Of a DNA stretch of 64,000 nt, positions 22,329 to 31,609 are shown piece by piece; the first letter of the stretch is position 1; each line of letters opens with the position of its first letter. Position numbers and translations under genes: made by a program. The notes below the pieces were generated by a model, which worked only from the letters and a program-made list of their open reading frames with translations, had not been told where the DNA came from and did not search any database. Source of the DNA: Neurospora crassa OR74A (Eukaryota > Ascomycota > Sordariomycetes > Sordariales > Sordariaceae); the NCBI RefSeq assembly GCF_000182925.2, contig NC_026501.1:186001-250000 (forward strand), written 5' to 3'.

Positions 22329-22372
22329 CCTTACTATATTACGGCTCAAAATCGAGGCGTAGTATAGTAAGG
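22329..22372. repeat. Subterminal hairpin-forming inverted repeat
   Basis: Arms of 19 bases starting CCTTACTATA and ending TATAGTAAGG around a 6-base centre (AAAATC), with two mismatched pairs. It lies about 230 bases from the right end; a related CTTACTATATTACG string lies near the left end (about 13710). Possibly a transposase-binding site or the end of a nested short element. Confidence 0.7.
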
Positions 22373-22568
22373 AAATCGGTTAAGAATTAAGGGGATTCTA
22401 ACCCTCTAATTAGTCAAATCGACAATTTAGAGAAAGTGTAGGTGGTTGCAAGTGGTTGCAGCGACCTACATAAAAATTAAGCATTTTTACTGAGAAATAC
22501 CGAACACTACGCAGTTCAGTAAGCCAGTATACTTACTACGACCCGAACCCTGCAAATCTGAATACCCT

Positions 22569-22599
22569 CTAACTTTTTACTGTGGTAACGAACACGCCC
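22569..22599 (-). repeat. Right terminal inverted repeat
   Basis: Reverse complement of 13588-13618 over all 31 bases, ending ACACGCCC at 22599 and followed by the TAA duplication (22600-22602). Confidence 0.95.
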
Positions 22600-22602
22600 T
22601 AA
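22600..22602. repeat. Target-site duplication TAA, right copy
   Basis: Matches the TAA at 13585-13587 outside the left repeat. Confidence 0.85.
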
Positions 22603-22755
22603 GTATCTAGCTTCCAGTCCGATTTCTTCTATGCTTCTTGTCATCCACGCCATCTCACATCATGTCCCCCGTTCTTGTTCCGCCTCTGGAAGCCTGTCGT
22701 CACTCCGATCCTGGCCTTCCCGACCAATCTTGTACCATCCATCTCCATGAATCGA

Positions 22756-23217
22756 TCAATGCCCCTGACACTTGCGCAAACAAATACAGCCAGCAATAAG
22801 AAGCCCAACAGCGAGAATGGGGACAATGATGTAGATGATAGTCATGTTCGATCCCCCACCGTCTCGCCTGTAGATGCTGCCTGCTTCTTTCGTATCATCT
22901 CTGGCGATTTTGGCTTCTGCCGCGCTCTGTTGAAAGGTCGAACTATGGGCTTCTCCTCGTTTGTTGTTGTTAGGGGAAACCTCTCCTGACGATTCGACAG
23001 CAGATGGAGCGGTGCTGGCAGTTTGCACATTCGGGCTGACATGGTCCGGAAAGTAGATCGTTGTGCTCTCGGGACTTGCCTCGTTGCTGGAGCCGACGTT
23101 GATCAACTCGGGTGTATCTCGCGAAATGGGGTTCCGATTAGGGAGCACCAAGGCCGCAGAGACGCCAAGAAGAACACACAGTAGGAGCCGGAGGCGGAAA
23201 AGCAGTTGTGGGTGCAT
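22756..23217 (-). CDS. Secreted-type single-pass membrane protein, family 1
   Basis: 153 residues from ATG 23217 (an upstream in-frame TTG was not used). Signal peptide MHPQLLFRLRLLLCVLLGVS, a Ser/Thr/Asn-rich outer region (~30-110), the pre-membrane motif IYRRDGG, and a C-terminal membrane helix (~124-145, MTIIYIIVPILAVGLLIAGC) with a short Cys/Lys tail (LRKCQGH). Paralogous to the gene at 12463: similar signal peptide end, LPN/VPN after cleavage, and IYRR before the helix. Intronless. The transposon lies just downstream of its stop (about 150 bases). Function unknown. Confidence 0.65.
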   Translation of the reverse strand: MHPQLLFRLRLLLCVLLGVSAALVLPNRNPISRDTPELINVGSSNEASPESTTIYFPDHVSPNVQTASTAPSAVESSGEVSPNNNKRGEAHSSTFQQSAAEAKIARDDTKEAGSIYRRDGGGSNMTIIYIIVPILAVGLLIAGCICLRKCQGH

Positions 23218-24486
23218 TGTGGGCAAAGACTGGGGATAGGTGCTTGATATACTGATTTTGTTTTCCCGTCGGACTCGTATTTGGCGAGCTATCTGGATTC
23301 CGTGAGAATATCAATAACTCGACAATGTTACAATGTGCTTGGGAGGCTCGGTACCGCTGCTTCGAGTACGATACTCTGTATCAAACTTTGTGCCGAATGT
23401 CCACGCCTTATACCCAATTTCGGTGACGATGTTGATTGCTGTAGAGTGAATCAGCTTCCCTATTTGGGCGACTAGCTTGTAAGGAGAACTAGAGATGTTG
23501 TGTCAAATTAATATTCTCCATCTTGCGTGATGCACACCAAACTGAACAGCTAAATCATTTCTGAATGCGTGTATGAGCCTGCCTCGCACTGCCACAGAAA
23601 TCTTCTCAGCCCTTGGCAAAGAGTGTCCCTGGCGCTTTGTTTGCGTACTTTGGGTTTCCGGTCCTCTTTGATCCCGCAGAGGCCTATGGTCTTTGTCCGC
23701 ATTGTCAGCGTCCGTCTACCGTTGGGGCGAAGTAGTTGTTGGCTATTTGTTTTCGGAAACAATACCGTGGCCTTCAATGATTGGCATTGCCGGTGTCGAG
23801 GGCTGGGGCGCAAATTGAAAGTAAACACAATGGGGGAAGATGAGGATGTCGTGCTTTGGTCGTTTGAACCTTCCAACTGCTGTCGAAGAAGTTCGCCCAT
23901 TGAGGGGTCATTGCATTGCATATCATATCAGGTTGCTAACACACCCTCAACTGGGTTTGGCCATCAGCGTCGCTAGATGTGTTAGCATTGCGCTAGCCCA
24001 GGTCCAAAGCTAGTTCCTCCCTTGCGTCCGGGCCAGCAGTGGGTCGGGTGGCCTGCACCAGTGCACAGACCACCGGAACTCCGTCACCGATGCCTCCCGA
24101 CCTCCCGTCAGGCCCGTAATTCCCCAGAGAATCTAATCCCTTCTTGCAAGCTTAGTATATCCCCTATGAACATTCCCGGGTCAGGTCTGACACACCAAAG
24201 GTCTAGTGCCATCCATCAGACACGAATTGAGAAGCTCGTGACAACACACTAGGCCATGAACTACGAGTTAGACATCTGTCTCCAAATGAACGATACACCT
24301 AAAGCAACAAGTAGAAGAGTGCTCACCTCGAATAGAGAGGTCCCAGATATAATTTTGGGTAGCCAACCAAAGATTTGGCGTATTCCGTTTCTTCCCACTT
24401 TGTCTACAGCAAAATCAGCAAGAAATTCTTGCCCCTTTTTCACCTTTGCGCCTTCTCGTTTACTCTCAGCTTGGCATTCCATAAAA
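23218..24486. other. Intergenic, no convincing gene
   Basis: About 1.3 kb. Overlapping frames on both strands around 23550-23976 have no domain, signal peptide or coherent composition. Divergent promoters of the 23217 and 24487 genes are expected here. Confidence 0.4.
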
Positions 24487-24900
24487 ATGCATCTTTCAAC
24501 CTGTCTCCAAGTTCTGCTCCTAGTATCCTTCTCAGCCGCCCTCTCCGCTCCCGCCTCAACCATCCCCTCTTCTTATCACTCCTCCCCAACCTCGATTGAC
24601 AAGCCCAGCCTTAACCCTCGTCTTTCCTGGGACGACATCGTCAACGGCGCCAAGAGTCTGTACTCGCAAGCCATGGCCGCCTCGACTACCATCGAGATCC
24701 AGGGCCCATCAAGCACCTCGAGCAGCTCGCCCACGACAGGAGCCCATGGAGATTTGGAGGGGGGGAATAAGGATAATCACAACAACAGCACTCAGGTGAA
24801 TGGTGGTAAAGACTGGAAAAATGGAAGCAACATCCTGGAGAGGCGAGGATTATTAGCGGGAGCGGGGTTGGGGTTGGTTGTTTTGGGTTTGTACGGTTGA
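24487..24900 (+). CDS. Small secreted or GPI-like surface protein
   Basis: 137 residues from ATG 24487, which opens a signal peptide (MHLSTCLQVLLLVSFSAALS, cleavage near SAPA). The outer part is Ser/Thr/Asn-rich, with sequons (NNST, NGS). The C-terminus is hydrophobic (LLAGAGLGLVVLGLYG) right at the stop, after a dibasic ERRG, as in GPI-anchor signals or a tail-end membrane helix. A longer upstream in-frame extension exists but would bury the signal peptide. Same general design as the other small membrane genes here but on the plus strand. Function unknown. Confidence 0.6.
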   Translation: MHLSTCLQVLLLVSFSAALSAPASTIPSSYHSSPTSIDKPSLNPRLSWDDIVNGAKSLYSQAMAASTTIEIQGPSSTSSSSPTTGAHGDLEGGNKDNHNNSTQVNGGKDWKNGSNILERRGLLAGAGLGLVVLGLYG

Positions 24901-25740
24901 TCAAGATATTGACACGAGGATTAGATGCGATGGTTGGAGGTATTGGTGAGTTGACTGCGGGCATGAGATCGATGATATGGAGGAGAGTTTAGGAATTGGA
25001 CGTGATGGACTCTGGGTGGGTGAATGGATTATGGTGCTAGCGTCGGCGTTTGTTAGAACAAGCGATGAATGACGAGGAGTTAAAAACTGATTTACCTTTT
25101 CCGTCTGTGTTCCCATTGTCGCCGAGGTGGTGTTCTGCAACGAAAATTAGCGTACCAGCGCGTATGTGCGGCTCGTTGGAGGTTGGTCGTGGACAATGTG
25201 CTTTGTTGGTGAAAGGGAGTGGTCTCTGGGACCCTGCGTCAGCCATGGCATCAGTGTGAAGCTTTCAAACGAGCCCCGGTTGGTTCGATGAACGGTTGAA
25301 AGGCTAGCCGAAAATAGCATATGGACCACCAACATGCCCTGGTGGTTCAATGACTTGGAGGTCAGGAGGATTAGTGTCGAGAAGGTTGATCAGTTGCGGC
25401 GCTAGAAGGAATCTACCGCAATTGCAAAACATTGTCGAACGTGCTATGCTCTTTCAGATGTCAGATTTCGTATACTTTCGCCGCGCGCTTAGCCTATCTT
25501 TCTTAATTGTTCCTGCTCCAAGTGTTAGCGTTGTCGTGCCACTCTCCATTCAACAGTCATGGTCCAGCCATCTTATAAGCAGGAGTGCACTCCTCAGAAG
25601 GGGCTTGTCCCGAGAGCTGCATGAAATTATGCCTCAAGTCTTTGCCTTCTGTAGGACAGCAGATTTCACCCAACGAGTAAAAAACGCAATCGTTTCAGTC
25701 CCTGACAAACCATCAGAAAACATCCCATCGACACCTGGCA
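24901..25740. other. Intergenic, no gene seen
   Basis: About 840 bases; holds the probable promoter of the next gene with a TATAAG element near 25575. A 277-residue frame beginning at 25350 enters this region but was not accepted. Confidence 0.45.
25573..25579 (+). promoter_or_regulatory. Putative TATA box of the gene at 25741
   Basis: CTTATAAGC about 165 bases before ATG 25741. Position compatible with a TATA element; weak alone. Confidence 0.35.
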
Positions 25741-26487
25741 ATGCGCTTCGTTCTTCTCCTCTCCTTGTTGGCATCTGGCCTTCCCGGCCTGCCTTTTGGT
25801 ACCGCCGCTCCGCTTCCATTCACCAGTTCCTTGAGCCTGGAGGAGCTCACCTCGAAATCCCTGCACCCGAAACAAGAGTCCCCAAGCGCAACATCAAGTT
25901 TGATGTCAAGAACCACGGTTCATGCTCCATCTTCCAAACGGGGCCTCCCGTTTCCCTCGTGTGCAGTGTCCAGTATCGCTACGTCTCCCATCACTCCAGC
26001 AATGGCGAAGACGCGACGGGAAAGCTCTTCTACAGATCCATTGCCGAGCACGGTCAAGACATCAAAGGGTACGCTCCGCCTGACCCAGAGATTGCAAAAA
26101 GGTTCAGCCGTCGAGGCGAAATCCCCGACCCCGCCCGGCGAAGAGCCAAGGGCGTGGTCAGGCCTCGGCAGCCGAAGTGCTGATGTCGACAATGTCGATT
26201 CCCATCTGACCATACGTGCCAACACCCCCAGTACCCCCGATCCAGCCAAGGACCCTGACTACAACAAAAAGAACGGGTACTGGGTGCCTATGGAACCCGT
26301 GTATTATGTCCTTATGGGCATGGGTATCGTTATTGCTATGCACCTTGTCTATCTCCTTGTGCGGTGTCTTGTCGGTGGGAAGGATACTGTCAAGTACCTA
26401 AAAACGTGGCGGGGGGCGATTAAGAGAAATTGGGCAAGGAAGGCGGAGAGGAGGACGGCGAAAAACGAAGTGGTGGCTCCAGCTTAA
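25741..26487 (+). CDS. Secreted-type single-pass membrane protein
   Basis: 248 residues from ATG 25741. Signal peptide MRFVLLLSLLASGLPGLPFG with cleavage near GTAA, a long Ser/Pro/Lys-rich outer region (~30-170) containing dibasic sites, a short aromatic segment (KKNGYWVPMEPVYYV), one membrane helix (~191-213, LMGMGIVIAMHLVYLLVRCL) and a basic cytosolic tail (KRNWARKAERRTAKN). Chosen over an overlapping 277-residue frame because only this one has a signal peptide and a membrane anchor in the expected order. Function unknown; larger relative in design of the small surface proteins around it. Confidence 0.65.
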   Translation: MRFVLLLSLLASGLPGLPFGTAAPLPFTSSLSLEELTSKSLHPKQESPSATSSLMSRTTVHAPSSKRGLPFPSCAVSSIATSPITPAMAKTRRESSSTDPLPSTVKTSKGTLRLTQRLQKGSAVEAKSPTPPGEEPRAWSGLGSRSADVDNVDSHLTIRANTPSTPDPAKDPDYNKKNGYWVPMEPVYYVLMGMGIVIAMHLVYLLVRCLVGGKDTVKYLKTWRGAIKRNWARKAERRTAKNEVVAPA

Positions 26488-27019
26488 GGTGGAAAGGATC
26501 AAGCGGTGCAGGGCATGCGTGGGTTTTCAATTGGACATGGTTTGTTTGTCGTTTGACCGGGGATATGGATCATCTGGTATGATTGCCACCGGGCTGAGAC
26601 TCGTCTGAGGCTAGGGATGTTGGATCTTGGAGCAGTAACGTATACAACGCGGTCTTGATAGAGAATGAAGATTGTGATGCGGAGACGTCGCTGGATGGGC
26701 CATGATACGTGATTCATGCCTGCACTGCAACTACTTGGGTCAGCACCGTGATTTCATCCAGGACATCGTTGTCCTTGGTAAGCGAAGAGAAGACTGTCTG
26801 TACACTGACTACCCGCGACCAAAGTTTATCTAGGAAGTGTGAAAACTGTCCTCGTCCAACAAGAAGAACCTAACCTCCGCGCGTTGGCAAGACGGACACA
26901 TGTGACCTGCAGCCCGGTGCCGGAGTCAGATTTTGATAACAGAACTGCTGCCAGGAACAGCACTCAAGGAGCGACGGAGGGTACTGCACATAGGGGACCT
27001 TCAACCGGTGGAATTGAAC
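26488..27019. other. Intergenic, no gene seen
   Basis: About 530 bases of 3' region and spacer with no convincing frame. Confidence 0.4.
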
Positions 27020-27127
27020 ATGGACATCTGGATTGCCGTCGCGGTGTGCTGCGCCGTCTTTGTTCTGCTAGGCGCTGGCGGGCTGCTGGCGAAGCAGAGC
27101 GCGAAGCCGTCGTGGGAGGGTCAATAA
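27020..27127 (+). CDS. Possible micro-protein or terminal exon with one membrane helix
   Basis: 35 residues from ATG 27020: DIWIAVAVCCAVFVLLGAGG is a clean membrane helix followed by a short Lys-containing tail. It may be a tiny membrane protein or the last exon of a gene whose 5' exons I cannot place. Evidence is only composition and the setting among single-helix genes. Confidence 0.3.
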   Translation: MDIWIAVAVCCAVFVLLGAGGLLAKQSAKPSWEGQ

Positions 27128-28619
27128 TGGGGTCAGAAAACGGCCGATTCATGGAGGTGATTTCAAGTAAGAATGGAGGCAGAAAAAGAAAAGCCAAAAG
27201 GGAGGAGGCAAAGGAGGAAATGTCATTGGGAGGTTGAAACGTCGGTTGATGACAGAGTGCAGCTGGCCTGTGCGCTACCTCTACCTCTAGTGCGGGCCAC
27301 CCGACCAACTGCAGACCACTGGACTCATTGTTGCCCAGGCAAGAAGGAAGTAGAACTGTAGGCAGATTTAGGCAAGGAACTATCAATGCAATAACAATTT
27401 CACGGATTCTCAAGGATAGAACTGTCAACAGCTTGATAAGGGTTGCCACGCTGCCTATGACAACCACTTACTACTAGTATCTAAACTACTGCCGGCACCC
27501 TTGCCTTTCTGATTTGCACGTAGTCAAGTTGAGAAATATGGATGGGGGTAAAAAGCCAAAAAGGGAAAAAGAAGTGTCATGGCCCGTAACGGACTCGGAT
27601 CGTTTTCTTCCTGCGGCACGCATGCAGACGCAGATTTACCACGCCGGGAATGTTAGGTGCCATTACACCAACCGGCCACACCACGAAAGAAGGATCAACT
27701 GAAGGAACCTATAGACCCAAGGAGGCCAAGGTAGGTAGACGAGACTCGCGGATGTGATTTAGAAAAAAAAAAGGATGGGAGACGTGACAGGCGTGACAGG
27801 CAACAACAGCTGCAAGAGACTGGAAAGAGCCGTCAATTGTGGGAAGAGCAAGAGCGGCAGGCACTAAGCCCGACTCCGGGCCGGTGAAAGTCCGGGCCCT
27901 GGGCAAATTCACTGCGCTACCTCTAGGTTCCGATCCCAGTTCTTCCGACACCGGCACTTCTTTCCTTGAGAAGAATCTATTTCCCTCCGCTTTTCTGTTT
28001 GTTCCCGAATTCAAGCACTTTGTCGCATTTTTTTCAGTATTGAACAAAAGATCAAATACCTCCAGCTTCCACCATCCAATCGCATCTTTTCGCCACCTCG
28101 ACAGGACGGACGATTCTTCAGCTTTACGGACAACTGTTTCACCATCCGCCTCTACGCCACAGCTTCCACTTGGCCGGACCGCGGCATCTTGTCCAACCAA
28201 AACATTGGGGCATGAGAGAGCTGAGGTCTCGACCCAGCAGGCTGTGAAGCCACACCAAGCTTATTGGTTCGCTGCCGTCAATACCACGCAACTGTTCGGA
28301 CTGCCACATTCTCAGCCTGCTACATAGAGACTCCAAAGTGTCCACCCAACGCGGTGCCAAATAAAGCAAGATCTGTAGATCGTGGCCAAGACATGGAGCC
28401 CAGAGCCATGAACTATCACGCCCACAGCTGTGTCCGGCGTTACACAGCATCTCCAACTCTGATCGAGACGGACAGAACAGGCCTAAACTTCCAAGGTTCC
28501 TTGAGACATATACTAGTACTCCCCTCTCCCGCCTCTCTCTTCACTCATCATCTCTTTGGTCCCTGCATGCCAAACTCTCCTGTCCCAAGCAATCAACCTT
28601 TTACAACCAGGGCGTCACC
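27128..28619. other. Intergenic, no convincing gene
   Basis: About 1.5 kb. A 162-residue plus-strand frame near 27840-28327 has no features and unlikely composition. CAG-rich, TATA-poor leader-like sequence precedes the ATG at 28620. AGGTAGGTA motif near 27729. Confidence 0.4.
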
Positions 28620-29734
28620 ATGGCTTTGACAACAACATTCAGACCTAGCCTGCAGCTTGTCGTTTACTTGGGCTTAGTGTGGGCTTGTGGAATGGTTACC
28701 CTTTGCACAGCGCAGACCACTACTTTCGCGGACAATTATCAAGGCATATTTAGCCCTATCGATGGGACTAGTAAGTGTTGTTCACCGAAACCCCGGCTAT
28801 CCTTTCTAACCATTTCAACTTAGAATCTCCGGTCACCTGTCCTTCCACCGCCATCTTCAGAACCTGGAGTACATTGGCGGCATGTTGCTGGCCAGAGATG
28901 CCAGATTGCTACTTCGCCACCAGGTGCGATGGTGGGACCATGTATGAATTCTACGGGAGTTCTTGGACCTGGTACGTCTTGTCTGGTTGTTGTTTGTAAA
29001 CGATGTGAGCAGCTGACCCAACGCGTCAATGATGTAGTGATCAGGGCCACCCGAATTGCTTCACCATGACCATATATGATCGTTTCCCCTCGCATAACAA
29101 AAGTTGGATAGAGATGAATTGTGCTACAAGATGGTCCGCCTACACCATATACCGCGAGTTCGAAGACTCGATAACTTCAACGAGCATGACACCAACTACC
29201 ACACCATCCGCGTCAACCTCGGAGCCATCTCTCACGTCGGCTGTTACCACTCCCACCAGCAGCTCACCGTTCCTTACCGACGCCCCCATAGACCCGAAGC
29301 CCTCGACTTCTAAAGCCTGGATTGCCGGGCCTGTTGCCGGAGGCATTGTCGCTCTGCTTCTGTTAGGCGCATTGTTCTTTTGGTGGCGCCGAAGGAAGAG
29401 CGGACAAGAGAGCAGCAACACCCCTTCGATGGCACAAACAGGAACAGCAGGTGGATATTTCCCCGAATACGTCGGCAGTCCCCACGAGAACGACCACACC
29501 CCACAACTAAATAGCCCTTCTAGCCCTCCCGCTGCTCCATACCATCCTTCGAATAGTCCTCCACATTATAGTTCACACTCGCCGGGACCACATGATGCTT
29601 TCAACACGTCTCCGTACAAATATCCTGCTTCCGGAACCTCCAATACGACGTCGTGGCAAGGATCACCGAGGCCAGTGTCTGAGCTAGATGCAACGGGAAT
29701 GCGACATCAACATACTATCGCCGAGGCTCCATGA
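28620..29734 (+). CDS. Cys-rich single-pass surface protein (sensor-like), copy A
   Basis: Three exons: 28620-28770, 28824-28971, 29038-29734; introns of 53 and 66 bases with GTAAGT/GTACGT donors and a GCTGAC branch in the second. 331 residues. Signal peptide (~1-31), a Cys-rich outer domain of ~110 residues (CPSTAIFRTWSTLAACCWPE, then DQGHPNCFTMTIYDRFP), a Ser/Thr/Pro stalk (~165-215), one membrane helix (~222-245, WIAGPVAGGIVALLLLGALF) and a Pro/Ser/His-rich cytosolic tail of ~85 residues. The plan matches fungal wall-sensor-like proteins (Wsc/Mid2 style) but I do not see a true WSC domain. The gene at 31610-32763 is a paralogue with both introns in the same phases (1 and 2). Confidence 0.75.
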
Positions 29735-30104
29735 GTTGACTTTGTGGAAGCAAGATCAATCAGGATTCAGGAACACCTCTTTGTGATGGCCCGCTCTAAT
29801 ACCATACATATCGAAGCTATTGGGAGAGAAGGAGGGTGTGGAAAATAAAAAGGATGGCGGTCGGGCCTCATTGTCGATAGGAGCACATACGGGACCTGTA
29901 GACGGTGAGATGAGCTTCATCTTTGGATGTTCTGCCTTTTGCGCATACAAGCTCTCTTTTCCGCGGGCCTTCTCTCACGCCCGCTCCTCCTTAACTCAAC
30001 TAGCGAGGTGTCCCCCCCACTGATGTTTGAACACGACGCGTTTACCACAACAACTAGCCCCTCTTCATCTTTTGACTGATTCGACCGCGTAGGTAGCTTC
30101 CTAC
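29735..30104. other. Intergenic
   Basis: Convergent 3' regions of genes 28620 and 30521. A TAGGTAGC...CTACCTA inverted pair lies at about 30091-30108, overlapping the 3' end of the 30105 frame. No gene seen. Confidence 0.45.
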
Positions 30105-30521
30105 CTAACTAGTACCACCTGCGCCGCCGTTACCTCCTCCTCCTCCTCCGTTACCACCACCACCACCACTACCGTGCCCACTTTCTCCATGTCCTCCTCC
30201 GACATGTTCTTCAGCAAGTCCGCCTCCTTGTTGTCCTCCACTGTTACCTCCCTTTTGCTCGTGGCTTTGACCCCCATCGTTGGTATCGACTGGAACCAGT
30301 TCAACGACTGTTGGGCGGTCGTAACGTCCCTCGCTCCCAGCATCATGTGAAGTTTCACCATGCGGAGCCTCGACATTAACACCATCCCTTTCTTGCTGCT
30401 TTCTTCTCTTGTCCCTTCTCCTTCCCCACCATATCCTAAAGCCGAAACAGAGGGCGAAAATGAGGACCACGCCCAGACTGAGAGCGATCACTTCGCCGAT
30501 GTTCCACGAGCTGTTGCTCAT
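30105..30521 (-). CDS. Single-pass membrane protein with Gly/His-rich tail
   Basis: 138 residues from ATG 30521. A very short outer segment with one sequon-like NSS leads straight into a membrane helix (~10-30, VIALSLGVVLIFALCFGFRI), then a strongly basic stop-transfer (RRRDKRRKQQER), an acidic/polar middle and a C-terminal Gly/His/Glu run (GGGHGESGHGSGGGGG). The helix acts as a signal-anchor or reverse anchor; the polybasic flank puts the long tail in the cytosol. It lies between the two sensor-like paralogues and shares their helix-RRR design but not their outer domain. Possibly the last exon of a longer gene. Function unknown. Confidence 0.5.
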   Translation of the reverse strand: MSNSSWNIGEVIALSLGVVLIFALCFGFRIWWGRRRDKRRKQQERDGVNVEAPHGETSHDAGSEGRYDRPTVVELVPVDTNDGGQSHEQKGGNSGGQQGGGLAEEHVGGGHGESGHGSGGGGGNGGGGGGNGGAGGTS

Positions 30522-31609
30522 TGGAGATGGAGGCTTTTAATTTGTTGGGTTTTTGTCTTTTGGTTGTTGACTTTTCTCCGCTATGGAGATGCGGTTGCTT
30601 TTCTTCAGCTCCGTTGTTAGAGTCAAACCTCCCGTCCAGTAATCAAGAAGGAAGCTAACTTACCTATACCGGGACAGTTCTCAGATCGATCTCATCACTG
30701 CGGCAGTGATTATCAGTTTCATGACTCTGAGCCCATGACAGCGCGCCCCTATTTACGGACATTTCCCCGACTGATGGGATCTTGCTCCTACCTGTATATA
30801 GAACGATTTTGGAACAAATAGGGAAATGAACAGGCCATTTTGGGTGGTCCACAGACAGCGGCCACCCTGGGACAGACGGGTAGCGGTTGGACAAGTGTCG
30901 CAAGAGTTTCTCGAAGACTCGAATCTCCGCCATGGTAGGGTCGTACTTGAGTTACCCAAACCATGTCAACCGTTGCGTGGAACGTAGGACGGACTTGTTT
31001 CAGGCGGGATGCCAGCGCATTGGGGTGATGGAAGGGGAAAGCTTCGAAGCACACAGTGGGAAAGAGCGGCAACCGGAGTCAAGACTTCTTTGATTGGATT
31101 GTGTTACTCTGTCCTGTAGATTCTGGGTCTAACCCGCTTCCTTTTGTTTGGTCGTGGATTTAATCGTTTTTTTATTTGGCGAATATGAGACATTGCATCG
31201 GAGAAGAGAAGAATTGGCATCTGTCGCGTTTGAATTCGCCTGCTCTCTTGACGGCGCTCTTTCTTTCCAACGGAACATCAACTCACAAGATTAACCTTCC
31301 AAGGCCTGCCTTTCTGACTCCCCCTAAATGTCAAACGGTAACCTTCAACCCCCATCACGCAGCCTTAACACCTGACACCCTCTTCAGCGACCTTGCCACA
31401 GCACTTCAATTCCATCGAGACATCGGACTCGGGGATATCACCGTGCCCCTGGACGATACCTAACTCAAACACCATAGTCTAGGAGACCATGCGTAGGTAC
31501 CTTAGAGGTATGTGGACGGCAGTTCAGAAATCTCACAAAACTTCAAACATCGCATTGGATAAAGTCTCATGATATTGACTCGGATCAACAAGTCATCTCC
31601 AACTTCACC
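30522..31609. other. Intergenic, no convincing gene
   Basis: About 1.1 kb. A short plus-strand frame (31185-31463) has passable composition but no supporting feature. The motif GTAGGTACCTTAGAGGTA lies at about 31493-31510. Confidence 0.4.

Larger units (their letters stand above)
13588..22599. mobile_element. Large PIF/Harbinger-type DNA transposon, RIP-degraded
   Basis: A 9,012-base element bounded by 31-base perfect terminal inverted repeats that begin GGGCGTGTTCGTTACCACAG and flanked by TAA duplications. Inside, the minus strand carries a DDE transposase relic with Harbinger signatures (about 20800-21780) and the plus strand a Lys/Pro-repeat plus possible Myb/SANT-like relic (about 14160-15250), the usual two-gene set of this superfamily. 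The interior is very AT-rich, poor in CpA and TpG but retaining CpG, the dinucleotide pattern of RIP; reading frames are broken by many TAA/TAG codons. The terminal ~250 bases at each end are less mutated. At 9 kb it is longer than most Harbinger elements I know of (roughly 2-6 kb); the central 5 kb is tandem and simple repeat. It sits between two related membrane-protein genes (12463 and 23217) and breaks neither. Confidence 0.9.

Noticed and set aside
13588-22599. Polinton-like, LTR or Starship-type element
   Set aside because: Three-base TAA duplication, Harbinger-type terminal sequence and a DDE_4 transposase relic fit PIF/Harbinger; no long terminal repeats or tyrosine recombinase were seen.
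25350-26183. 277-codon plus-strand frame overlapping the 25741 gene
   Set aside because: No domain or signal peptide; the overlapping 248-residue frame has a signal peptide and a membrane helix in the right order.
27839-28327. 162-codon plus-strand frame
   Set aside because: Mirrored by a similar minus-strand frame and lacks any feature.
31176-31463. 95-codon plus-strand frame between the sensor-like genes
   Set aside because: Its first codon is TTG, no signal or domain; left as intergenic.
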